A stretch of 20,494 nt of DNA from Candidatus Bipolaricaulis sp. (GTDB lineage Bacteria; Bipolaricaulota; Bipolaricaulia; Bipolaricaulales; Bipolaricaulaceae): positions 1 to 20,494 of the forward strand of contig JAGUVP010000091.1 in the NCBI GenBank assembly GCA_020062805.1, written 5' to 3'. A program made the translations under genes and the position numbers. The notes below the pieces were generated by a model. It saw nothing but the letters and a program-made list of their open reading frames with translations, was not told the origin of the DNA and made no database searches. This document shows positions 7,079-12,774 of this stretch, one piece after another; the first letter of the stretch is position 1; every line of letters begins with the position of its first letter.

Positions 7079-7101
7079 GATGCCGCCGTTCCGGGAAGAA
7101 G
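7070..7101 (-). terminator. Hairpin directly after the LOG-family gene
   Basis: CTTCTTCCCG (7070-7079) pairs perfectly with CGGGAAGAAG (7092-7101). On the minus strand it begins one nucleotide after the stop of the LOG-family gene. It shares its outer base with the small-RNA terminator, so the two convergent units have back-to-back hairpins. Confidence 0.55.
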
Positions 7102-7102
7102 C

Positions 7103-7801
7103 TCAACCCTCCTCCGGCACCGCGAACCCCCCATGATCCGCCTGGTCGCGATAGGCCTTGATGCTCGCCGGGATCCCCGCGACGTCGTCCACCACCTGAA
7201 ACAGCCGCATATCCTCGGGGCTGATCGTCCCCCACCGCACGAGCGTATCCCGTATCCAACTCATCAACCCGCTCCAGAACGAGCTCCCCACCAAGAACAC
7301 CGGGAACGGGTGGATCTTCAGGGTCTGGATGAGGGTCAACGCCTCGAACAGCTCATCGAGGGTCCCGAACCCTCCGGGGAACACCACGAACGCGGAGGAG
7401 TACCTGACGAGCATCACCTTGCGCACGAAGAAGTACCGGAACGAGAGAGCGCAACTCTGGTACGGGTTGGGAACCTGTTCTTGGGGGGTATAGATGCTGA
7501 GGCCCGCGCTCTGCCCCCCGGCCTCGAACGCGCCTTTGTTCGCCGCCTCCATGATCCCCGGTCCCCCACCGGTGAGCACGGCGTAGCCCGCCTTGGCCAA
7601 CGCCGAGGAGAGCTCCTCCGCCTTTCGGTAGTACTCGGGGTTCAGCGCGTCGCGCGCCGACCCGAACACGGCCACCGCCCGGCTGAGGTTGGCCATCGCT
7701 CCGAACCCCTCCGCGAACTCGCCGAGGATTCGGAACATGCGCCAGGCGTTCTCCGCCATCGCATCCACGACGAATTCTCGACTGTCTCCTCGTTCCAGCA
7801 T
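7103..7801 (-). CDS. LOG-family nucleotide 5'-monophosphate nucleosidase
   Basis: The 232-residue protein is a member of the LOG / 'lysine decarboxylase-like' Rossmann family. These enzymes release the base from nucleoside monophosphates (cytokinin-activating in plants and actinobacteria, general nucleotide salvage or turnover elsewhere). The diagnostic sequences are present: VFGSAR (45-50), GGGPGIMEA (78-86), the arginine-lysine pair in FFVRK (124-128), and PGGFGTLDE (142-150) with catalytic Glu150. The first 30 residues form an amphipathic lead common in the longer bacterial forms. The old name decarboxylase is not supported for this family. No strong Shine-Dalgarno is seen; a TAGGAT box lies 7 nt before ATG and may be a -10 of a leaderless mRNA or a poor ribosome site. 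Confidence 0.9.
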   Translation of the reverse strand: MLERGDSREFVVDAMAENAWRMFRILGEFAEGFGAMANLSRAVAVFGSARDALNPEYYRKAEELSSALAKAGYAVLTGGGPGIMEAANKGAFEAGGQSAGLSIYTPQEQVPNPYQSCALSFRYFFVRKVMLVRYSSAFVVFPGGFGTLDELFEALTLIQTLKIHPFPVFLVGSSFWSGLMSWIRDTLVRWGTISPEDMRLFQVVDDVAGIPASIKAYRDQADHGGFAVPEEG

Positions 7802-7866
7802 GTGCCCTATCCTACTTCATGATCGCCGGCCGCACGGAGGCACTGTTGCGAAACGGCCATTCGCCC

Positions 7867-7894
7867 TTGACCGACCGTCGGAACGTGCTATACT
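7867..7894 (+). promoter_or_regulatory. Strong promoter for the leader RNA / second GNAT gene
   Basis: TTGACC (7867-7872) and TATACT (7889-7894) are 16 nt apart, among the best sigma-70-type matches in the window. The predicted start is near 7901, about 290 nt before the next ATG. Confidence 0.75.
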
Positions 7895-7900
7895 CCGGCC

Positions 7901-8188
7901 TTCATTGTGTGACGGGTCGCCGTCCTCTACGGACAGGCGGGTGACAGTAGTAGACCGCCGGACATCCGGCATGCCAGGGAGGCCCAGATTGGATAAGGCC
8001 CATGTGAAGGCGCGCGGGCAGGCTGCACGCGGCATGCCGGGCCGGAGTGCGTAGCACCACCTAACCCCTCTCGCACCTCCGTTCCCCAGAAGCACAGCGA
8101 GCGTCCCTTGCTGGCCAATCCGCCTCGAGCGCGGAGGCAGGGCGTTTGTTCCTCCGCGCGTGCAGAGCCCCCTTGCAAGGAGGAGATC
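7901..8188 (+). ncRNA. Structured 5' leader, candidate riboswitch-like RNA
   Basis: The stretch has no credible coding frame but is rich in nested inverted repeats. Hairpin A pairs CGCCGTCC (7918-7925) with GGAC-a-GGCG (7931-7939). A competing stem pairs GGCGG (7936-7940) with CCGCC (7955-7959). A long-range stem pairs CCGGCATGCC (7966-7975) with GGCATGCCGG (8031-8040). Another joins GGAGTGCG (8044-8051) with CGCACCTCC (8072-8080) with one bulge. Near the gene, GCGCGGAGG (8129-8137) can pair with CCTCCGCGC (8151-8159), or TCCTCC (8150-8155) can instead pair with the Shine-Dalgarno GGAGGA (8179-8184). That is the layout of a translational switch. I see no T-box, cobalamin, FMN, SAM, ydaO or other class I know. 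A separate small RNA followed by an ordinary gene remains possible. Confidence 0.5.
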
Positions 8189-9193
8189 ATGCAGTCTGTG
8201 ACGAAGCTTCGGTACACGCATCGCCCCGCGCGACGGGACGACGTGGAGGCCGCCGTGGAGCTGTTCAACGCGTGCTCGCGGCATGCGTTCGGGAGAGACC
8301 ATTTCACCGTCAACGACATCCGCTCCGAGTGGGGCACGCCCGGGTTCGACCTCGCGTCCGACACCCGGCTCGTGTTCCACAGAGACCAGCTCGTGGCGTA
8401 CGTCGAGTTCTGGAACCTGACCGCGCCCTACGTGCGGCCCGGGTTCTGGGGCCGTGTCCACCCCGAACACCGGGCACAGGGCGTCGGTAACTCGCTGGTG
8501 GAGTGGGCCGAGGAGCGTGCCGCGCAGTCGCTCCCCTTGGCCCCGGCCGATGCTCAGGTCACGCTCGGTCAGAGCGTGTGGGAGGAGGATCGAGACGCAC
8601 AGGCTCTCCTCATCGGGCGTGAGTACACGGTCGCCCGGCGGTTCTACCGGATGAAGACCGTGTTCAACGGGGCAATCCCCGAGCCGGCGTGGCCGGGGGG
8701 GATCACCGTGCGCACGTTCGATCCCGGCCGCGACCTGGAGCCCGTGGTGCGGGCCGTGGACGACGCGTTCCACGACCACTGGGGTCACGTGGAGGGTCCG
8801 GTCGAGCAACGGCTGCCCCTCTGGCGCCAGTGGATCACCACCGATGCCGAGTTCGACCCGAAGCTGTGGTTCCTCGCCGTGGAGGGAGACGAGATCGTTG
8901 GCGTGTCCCTCTGCCGGCGGGCCGACTCCGAGGACCCCAACCAGGGTTGGGTGAACACCCTCGGCGTGCGGAGGCCGTGGCGGCGGCGGGGGATCGCGCT
9001 CGCCCTGCTTCACCATTCGTTCCGCGAGTTGCGGAAGCGGGGGCGCAGCGGGGCGGGGCTGGGCGTAGACGCCACCAGCCTCACCGGAGCGAACCGCGTG
9101 TACGCCCGGGCCGGGATGTCGCCGGAGCGGACGAGCATCGCTCTGGAGAAGGTCCTCCGCCCCGGCGTGGACCTGCGGCGAACGTCGCTGTGA
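8189..9193 (+). CDS. Second tandem GNAT-family acetyltransferase
   Basis: This 334-residue protein also has two GNAT folds: about 8-160, with acetyl-CoA loop RAQGVG (95-100), and about 170-325, with loop RRRGIA (265-270). The C-terminal half has the fuller motif set (VNTLGVRRPWRRRG; VDATSLTGANRVYARAGM), so it is probably the catalytic one. The architecture recalls MshD-type mycothiol synthases and related two-domain acetyltransferases; the substrate cannot be stated. ATG 8189 is chosen because AAGGAGGA (8177-8184) precedes it; upstream in-frame codons belong to the leader RNA. It has its own strong promoter and terminator, so it is a single-gene unit. It is only loosely similar by eye to the protein at 2641-3672. 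Confidence 0.88.
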   Translation: MQSVTKLRYTHRPARRDDVEAAVELFNACSRHAFGRDHFTVNDIRSEWGTPGFDLASDTRLVFHRDQLVAYVEFWNLTAPYVRPGFWGRVHPEHRAQGVGNSLVEWAEERAAQSLPLAPADAQVTLGQSVWEEDRDAQALLIGREYTVARRFYRMKTVFNGAIPEPAWPGGITVRTFDPGRDLEPVVRAVDDAFHDHWGHVEGPVEQRLPLWRQWITTDAEFDPKLWFLAVEGDEIVGVSLCRRADSEDPNQGWVNTLGVRRPWRRRGIALALLHHSFRELRKRGRSGAGLGVDATSLTGANRVYARAGMSPERTSIALEKVLRPGVDLRRTSL

Positions 9194-9202
9194 TGGTGGA
9201 CC

Positions 9203-9250
9203 AGCCGTGCTGGGTGGAAAGCCCGCCCAGCACGGCTCCCTTCTCCCTCT
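9203..9250 (+). terminator. Intrinsic terminator of the second GNAT gene
   Basis: AGCCGTGCTGGG (9203-9214) pairs perfectly with CCCAGCACGGCT (9226-9237), extended inward by TGG/CCG. A pyrimidine tract CCCTTCTCCCTCTCC follows, like the tail of the terminator near 7070. Confidence 0.82.
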
Positions 9251-9338
9251 CCTACCACCAAGCGAGCTGACAAGCCGCCGGCACGTGAGGGCGAACCGTC
9301 TGCAGAAGCCGGCCAGAACTCAGCCTGGGGGCAGACCC

Positions 9339-9366
9339 TTGACATCGCAGACAAAGTGTCTACACT
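9339..9366 (+). promoter_or_regulatory. Promoter of the HTH-nucleotidyltransferase / HEPN operon
   Basis: A perfect TTGACA (9339-9344) is followed after 16 nt by TACACT (9361-9366). The predicted start near 9373 is only about 4 nt before ATG 9377, and there is no Shine-Dalgarno, so translation of the first gene is probably leaderless. Confidence 0.72.
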
Positions 9367-9381
9367 TGACGACACAATGTC
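9350..9381 (+). promoter_or_regulatory. Paired operator-like palindromes over promoter and start codon
   Basis: GACAAAGTGTC (9350-9360) and GACACAATGTC (9371-9381) are two GACA-N3-TGTC palindromes exactly 21 bp apart, two helical turns. The first lies in the promoter spacer; the second covers the start codon. AGTGTCTACACT (9355-9366) adds a third partly overlapping inverted repeat on the -10. This arrangement fits autoregulation by the winged-helix domain of the adjoining gene. Confidence 0.6.
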
Positions 9382-9964
9382 GGCACGGGGGTTGGGTGAG
9401 GTGCTCTTCTCGCGTACCCGCCTGGAGGTGCTGCGCGAGCTTTGCCAGCCCGGGAACCCGGAGCTGCATCTCCGCGAGATCGAGCGCCGCACGGGACTCG
9501 ATAGCCGTGGACTCCTTCGCGAACTCCACCAGTTGCGAGAGGCGGGGATCCTCACGTCGCGCCGCGTGGGCCGGCAGGTCATGTACGCAATGAACCCGAA
9601 CTGCCCTGTCTACCCAGAGCTGACCATGCTCGTGACCAAGACCGTCGGGCTGGCCGACGTCGTTCGGGAGATGCTGGAACCGCTTGCGGATCGGATTGAG
9701 CTTGCGTACATCTACGGCAGCTTCGCCACCGGCGAGGCGAAAGCCGACAGCGACGTGGATCTGATGATCGTGGGACACGTCACCCTGCGCGACCTCGCCA
9801 CCCCGTTGCGCCAGGCGGGCGAACGACTGGGAAGAGAGGTCAACGCGACCCTCCATGCACCAGACGCCTACGGGCGCGAGCTGCACGTGAAGGACAGCTT
9901 CGTGTCTCGCGTCCATCGCGGCCCGAGGCTCATCCTTCTCGAGGAGAACCGTGACGCTGGATGA
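9377..9964 (+). CDS. Winged-helix regulator fused to a minimal nucleotidyltransferase (MNT; antitoxin candidate)
   Basis: The 195-residue protein joins an ArsR/MarR-like winged helix (about 8-75, with LREIERRTGLDSRGLLRELHQL as recognition region) to a small nucleotidyltransferase domain (about 88-190). The latter has the family signature GSFATGEAKADSDVDLMIV: Gly114-Ser115 and metal ligands Asp126 and Asp128. In MNT-HEPN toxin-antitoxin pairs the nucleotidyltransferase is the antitoxin and inactivates the HEPN RNase by AMPylation or binding. Here the MNT carries its own DNA-binding domain, so one protein could neutralise the toxin and repress the operon. ATG 9377 is used; an in-frame GTG at 9356 would lie upstream of the -10. 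It overlaps the HEPN gene by 14 nt. Confidence 0.87.
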   Translation: MSARGLGEVLFSRTRLEVLRELCQPGNPELHLREIERRTGLDSRGLLRELHQLREAGILTSRRVGRQVMYAMNPNCPVYPELTMLVTKTVGLADVVREMLEPLADRIELAYIYGSFATGEAKADSDVDLMIVGHVTLRDLATPLRQAGERLGREVNATLHAPDAYGRELHVKDSFVSRVHRGPRLILLEENRDAG

Positions 9965-10418
9965 GCTTGCCCGTCGTGGCCTGATCCGACGCCACAGGCC
10001 CGAGCGTTCCGAGATCCGGTCGCTGGCTCTCGCCGCGAGCCACCGCTGCGAGGATGCGGAAAACCGCTCCATCCACAGCGAGACGCGCCTTGAACAGGCC
10101 TACCATGCGATCCTCTCGTGTGCCCTCATCGGGTTACGGGCCAAGGGGTATCGGCCAGCACGGGGAGCCGGAAGCCACGAGCTGACCCTTCAGACCCTCG
10201 CCGAGACCCTGGGGCTCGACCCCCACCGCTTGGACTACTACCAGGCCCTTCGCCGCCAGCGCCATCAGGGCCTCTATGAGGGTTTCGTCGGATTGCCACC
10301 GGCCGGTGTCGAGGAGGCTGTCCAGGAGGCAAGGCACCTGCTGAAGGAGACGATGGCGTGGCTGCGGGATCACCATCCCTCGTTCGCCCCGGACGATCCT
10401 GAGAACGGCCTGGTATGA
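9951..10418 (+). CDS. HEPN-domain protein (toxin candidate of the MNT pair)
   Basis: This 155-residue protein is mostly helical and fits the HEPN fold (about 40-140): ETRLEQAYHAILSCALIGLRAKGYRP, then GSHELTLQTL, then ALRRQRHQGLYEG. HEPN proteins paired with MNT proteins act as RNases whose active site is usually R-x(4-6)-H. Here the basic cluster reads Arg101-Arg-Gln-Arg104-His105-Gln-Gly-Leu-Tyr109, closer to the RNxxxY variant of SAV2148-like HEPN domains, so catalysis should not be assumed. GTG 9951 is the start, with GAGGAG 4 nt upstream inside the MNT gene; the 14-nt overlap implies coupled translation. A weak hairpin CCTGC/GCAGG (10423-10438) follows the stop. Confidence 0.75.
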   Translation: MTLDELARRGLIRRHRPERSEIRSLALAASHRCEDAENRSIHSETRLEQAYHAILSCALIGLRAKGYRPARGAGSHELTLQTLAETLGLDPHRLDYYQALRRQRHQGLYEGFVGLPPAGVEEAVQEARHLLKETMAWLRDHHPSFAPDDPENGLV

Positions 10419-10712
10419 CGAACCTGCGCGGAAGCAGGGGCCACGTTCTGCGATTCCACACCACCATCGAAGTCCGCCGTTGCCCCCTCCGGTAGACGGC
10501 GCGGGGCAGCGCGGGTCTTCAGGCCGTTGACCGCGCAGCTATTGGCCGGAGGTACGAAGCGGGAGGGCTCGGCCTGCAAGCCGCGACCCTCTCGCACGCT
10601 GCGCCTGACCGCTGGATACAGGGGAGGAGAACGTCGTCAGCGATCAGGTCGCATCGCCCCGAGCACAGCGCTTGCTCTCCACATGCGTCGAATCGAGACC
10701 TGCCCCCGGAGA
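10419..10712. other. Intergenic stretch between the MNT-HEPN and AbiE modules
   Basis: About 290 nt lie between converging modules. I see no credible gene. It holds the small hairpin at 10423-10438 and an imperfect larger hairpin at 10559-10595 (GCGGGAGGG / CCCTCTCGC outer stem, CGGC / GCCG inner stem, loop CTGCAA) that may stop transcription from either side. GGGGAGGAG at 10621-10629 looks like a ribosome site but no start codon follows at useful spacing. Confidence 0.45.
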
Positions 10713-11522
10713 CTACGTACCTCGTGCAGTGTCGAGGAACCGCAGCACCATGCGGTCCAGAAGCTCGTAGTCTGCTTGAGGATCGGTCGCGCTTCCCGGC
10801 CTAACCAGTGGGATGCAGTCTGTGAGAAACCCTTGGTGGCGCAGCTTCGCTTCAAGGTTCGCGCGAAAGACCGCGGCCGACACGGTGTGACCGTGGGCCT
10901 CCATGTAGATGCGGAAAACCTCGCACAGCCGGCGCCCATTCACAGGTAGGTTGCGCAAGGCGAGCCCCAGATCGAGAAGGTCACGCCCCTTTCGCCGTTG
11001 GTACAACGCGCGAAGCTTCGTGGCAAGAAGCTCATCTGCCTGGTACACAGGGACATCGGCATCACCAACAAACCAGCGCGACCGAACCTCCAATCGCCTG
11101 TACTCAGTGGGCAGAACTGGGCGGTGTTCTCGGGTGTTGATCTCCACCTTGATCCGTAGCGGGACAGGCGGAGAGTCTTCGGAGTCCACTCGGTAAACAA
11201 GCGTAGCCACATCGGGGCCAATCGTGCGCTGAGGGTTGCCAAACCGATCCTGGAGTACTTCCCGGATCTTGTCGAACTGCGGGCCGATCGCGCCTGCCCT
11301 TCGCTGTACGAGATCAATGTCCTCCGAGTAGCGGTGAGGTTGTTCGAGGTACAGCTTGTGAAGCGCCGTTCCACCCCTGAACAGGAACGTGCTACGGAGC
11401 TCCCTGTCCTCGAACAGCATCACAAGCATTGTGCTGATGATCAAATCCTGTTCGACCATAGCGTCTGACCGCCAAGGATGGCCAGCTGAACGCCACTCCA
11501 TGATGTGTGCCCGTGGAATCAC
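10713..11522 (-). CDS. abiEii: AbiEii-family nucleotidyltransferase toxin
   Basis: The 269-residue protein is a clear AbiEii/DUF1814 nucleotidyltransferase, the toxin of type IV AbiE phage-abortive systems. It carries FLFRGGTALHKLYL (Gly50-Gly51-Thr52), the paired acids SEDIDLV (Asp68, Asp70), and the downstream motif DELLATKLRALYQRRKGRDLLDL with Lys169 and Arg180-Asp181. Homologous MenT/AbiEii enzymes transfer nucleotides, for example to tRNA acceptor ends; the target here is unknown. The start is a GTG at 11522 overlapping the antitoxin stop as GTGA, so the two genes are translationally coupled in the usual antitoxin-toxin order. Length is normal and all motifs are intact, so the gene is probably functional. 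Confidence 0.93.
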   Translation of the reverse strand: MIPRAHIMEWRSAGHPWRSDAMVEQDLIISTMLVMLFEDRELRSTFLFRGGTALHKLYLEQPHRYSEDIDLVQRRAGAIGPQFDKIREVLQDRFGNPQRTIGPDVATLVYRVDSEDSPPVPLRIKVEINTREHRPVLPTEYRRLEVRSRWFVGDADVPVYQADELLATKLRALYQRRKGRDLLDLGLALRNLPVNGRRLCEVFRIYMEAHGHTVSAAVFRANLEAKLRHQGFLTDCIPLVRPGSATDPQADYELLDRMVLRFLDTARGT

Positions 11523-12319
11523 AGGTCCGCCTCCGGTAATCCGTTGACCACGACGCTCCAGCGGGTGTCGCGGTGCTCGCCGCGGCGCTTGAGAGAGACA
11601 TCAAGCGGGGTGAGGGACGGATTCCGCTTTACCACATGAGCATGAAGAGGGCCGGTCAGGTCTCCCTTCCCAACGTAGTCCAGGAGCCATCCCACCCGCT
11701 GGAGATAGGCGCTTGTTGGCTCCGCGGCAGCTGCCGCAGCCAACCTGTCAGCATCCAGTCTCTCCGCGAGTTCCTTCAGCACGGTAGCAGCGGCGTCCAG
11801 ACCTCCGTAGTGCCTCTGAAAGCGAATGAGGTCAATGGCTGTCCACTCGGGCGTGGATACAGGTACATCTCCGGTGTGCGTCCGCATCCTCTGCGTCTGT
11901 GCCCCAGCCATGGCTGCGAACCGAAGGAACCGCACTCGCACGACATACGTCTCGATGTTCCGCACGTGGTGGGGAACCACAACCTGTGTTTCCTGAATGC
12001 GCTGATGGGCGGCTCCGTACCAAGCGGCTGCCGACAGGCAGCCGATGTAGTAGGGAGTTCCGAGATAGCGCATCAGATCGTCTATGAACCACTCGGTGGG
12101 CGCAGCTCCCGCCGTGCGGTACTCCAAAGGCACGATCACATAGAACCCTCTTCTTAGGCGGAGAACCCGGCCCTGAGAGGTAGCCCGCTGCAGGGCCTTA
12201 TGAAGTGTGGCTCCGTGCAGTCCCAGTGTTCGCTCCGCTTCTTCGTAGTCCAGCGTGTAGCGCCCACGCTGTTCTAGGTCATCCACCCACCGGCTCAAGC
12301 TGATCGCCTTTCTTCGCAT
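11519..12319 (-). CDS. abiEi: AbiEi-family antitoxin / transcriptional regulator
   Basis: The 266-residue protein has an N-terminal winged helix (about 8-65: YTLDYEEAERTLGLHGATLHKALQRA, then RGFYVIVP) and a C-terminal AbiEi antitoxin domain with YYIGCLSAAAWYGAAHQ and PEWTAIDLIRFQ motifs. AbiEi proteins repress their own promoter and counter AbiEii without forming a stable complex. ATG 12319 is chosen because the promoter and operators lie directly upstream, and the longer open frame has cysteine-rich, non-family sequence. No Shine-Dalgarno is seen and the -10 ends 9 nt before ATG, so the mRNA is probably leaderless. It is followed by the AbiEii gene with a 4-nt overlap. Confidence 0.9.
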   Translation of the reverse strand: MRRKAISLSRWVDDLEQRGRYTLDYEEAERTLGLHGATLHKALQRATSQGRVLRLRRGFYVIVPLEYRTAGAAPTEWFIDDLMRYLGTPYYIGCLSAAAWYGAAHQRIQETQVVVPHHVRNIETYVVRVRFLRFAAMAGAQTQRMRTHTGDVPVSTPEWTAIDLIRFQRHYGGLDAAATVLKELAERLDADRLAAAAAAEPTSAYLQRVGWLLDYVGKGDLTGPLHAHVVKRNPSLTPLDVSLKRRGEHRDTRWSVVVNGLPEADL

Positions 12320-12321
12320 GA

Positions 12322-12360
12322 TGTGCTGATAGTAGCACAACTGGACAGAATATGTCCAGT
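12322..12360 (-). promoter_or_regulatory. abiE promoter with two inverted-repeat operators
   Basis: On the minus strand TGGACA (12358-12353) and TACTAT (12334-12329) are 18 nt apart. ACTGGACA/TGTCCAGT (12340-12360) is a perfect 8-5-8 inverted repeat over the -35. TGTGCT/AGCACA (12322-12339) is a perfect 6-6-6 inverted repeat over the -10. Studied AbiEi proteins bind inverted repeats in their own promoters, so these are the likely operators. Confidence 0.72.
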
Positions 12361-12461
12361 AAGGGCACCTCGCGCACGCCATAGTCCTACAGGGTGTTAT
12401 CTGCGCTGCGCTCAGGGTGCCCTGCACGTGGCGTCCCGGTCGGAGCTCGTTCGCCGTGTGA

Positions 12462-12590
12462 CGACAGCTGCGCACCGTTCACCACGGCGCTTCCGGCTAT
12501 CTGTGCGCGCATGGCCTCGACCACGACGAACTACCGTTCAACGACTTCACCGATGCCGTCGAGGAGTGGACCAAGGCCAATCCGCGGTAG
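12462..12590 (+). pseudogene. Possible C-terminal fragment of an unidentified gene
   Basis: Between stops at 12459 and 12588-12590 one frame reads a protein-like tail, including GYLCAHGLDHDELPFNDF and DAVEEWTKANPR, with no start codon of its own. Composition is that of coding sequence rather than frame shadow. It may be the end of a lost gene after a frameshift or deletion. No family is recognised. Confidence 0.3.
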
Positions 12591-12594
12591 CTTG

Positions 12595-12748
12595 TCTCGA
12601 CAGGCAAAACACGGTGGCGCGCATCGCCGCGGCCCGCAAGCTCCTCCTTCTCGCCCACGCTACCTACGCGCGGCGAACCGTTCAGATCTCCCGTCGAGGA
12701 GGCGACTTGACAGGCAATACAGCATCTGACCCCGGAGACTTGTTGTGA
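12595..12748 (+). pseudogene. Possible remnant of an IS110-type transposase C-terminus
   Basis: One frame ends in TVARIAAARKLLLLAHATYA and a short polar tail before TGA 12746-12748. The ARIAxARKLLxxxHA pattern recalls the C-terminal helix of IS110/IS116 transposases. Nothing of the catalytic parts is present, so this would be debris. The call rests on one short motif. Confidence 0.35.
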
Positions 12749-12774
12749 TCCTCTGTCTCAGTGTTAGGCCACAC

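Noticed and set aside
7901..8100. Known leader or ncRNA class (T-box, cobalamin, FMN, 6S, RNase P, SRP RNA)
   Set aside because: An AGTAGTAG string and a GGCGGGT...ACCGCC stem recall T-box and FMN elements, but the diagnostic core sequences of these classes are missing.
7817..9016. 399-codon open frame antisense to the second GNAT gene and leader RNA
   Set aside because: It covers a promoter and structured leader as well as the GNAT gene, with shadow-type composition and no recognisable domain.
10704..12740. Direct repeat CCCCGGAGACT at 10704-10714 and 12730-12740, flanking the AbiE module
   Set aside because: Only 11 identical bases in GC-rich DNA, with one copy running into the AbiEii stop codon. 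It is too short to claim an attachment site or duplication without comparison to an empty locus.
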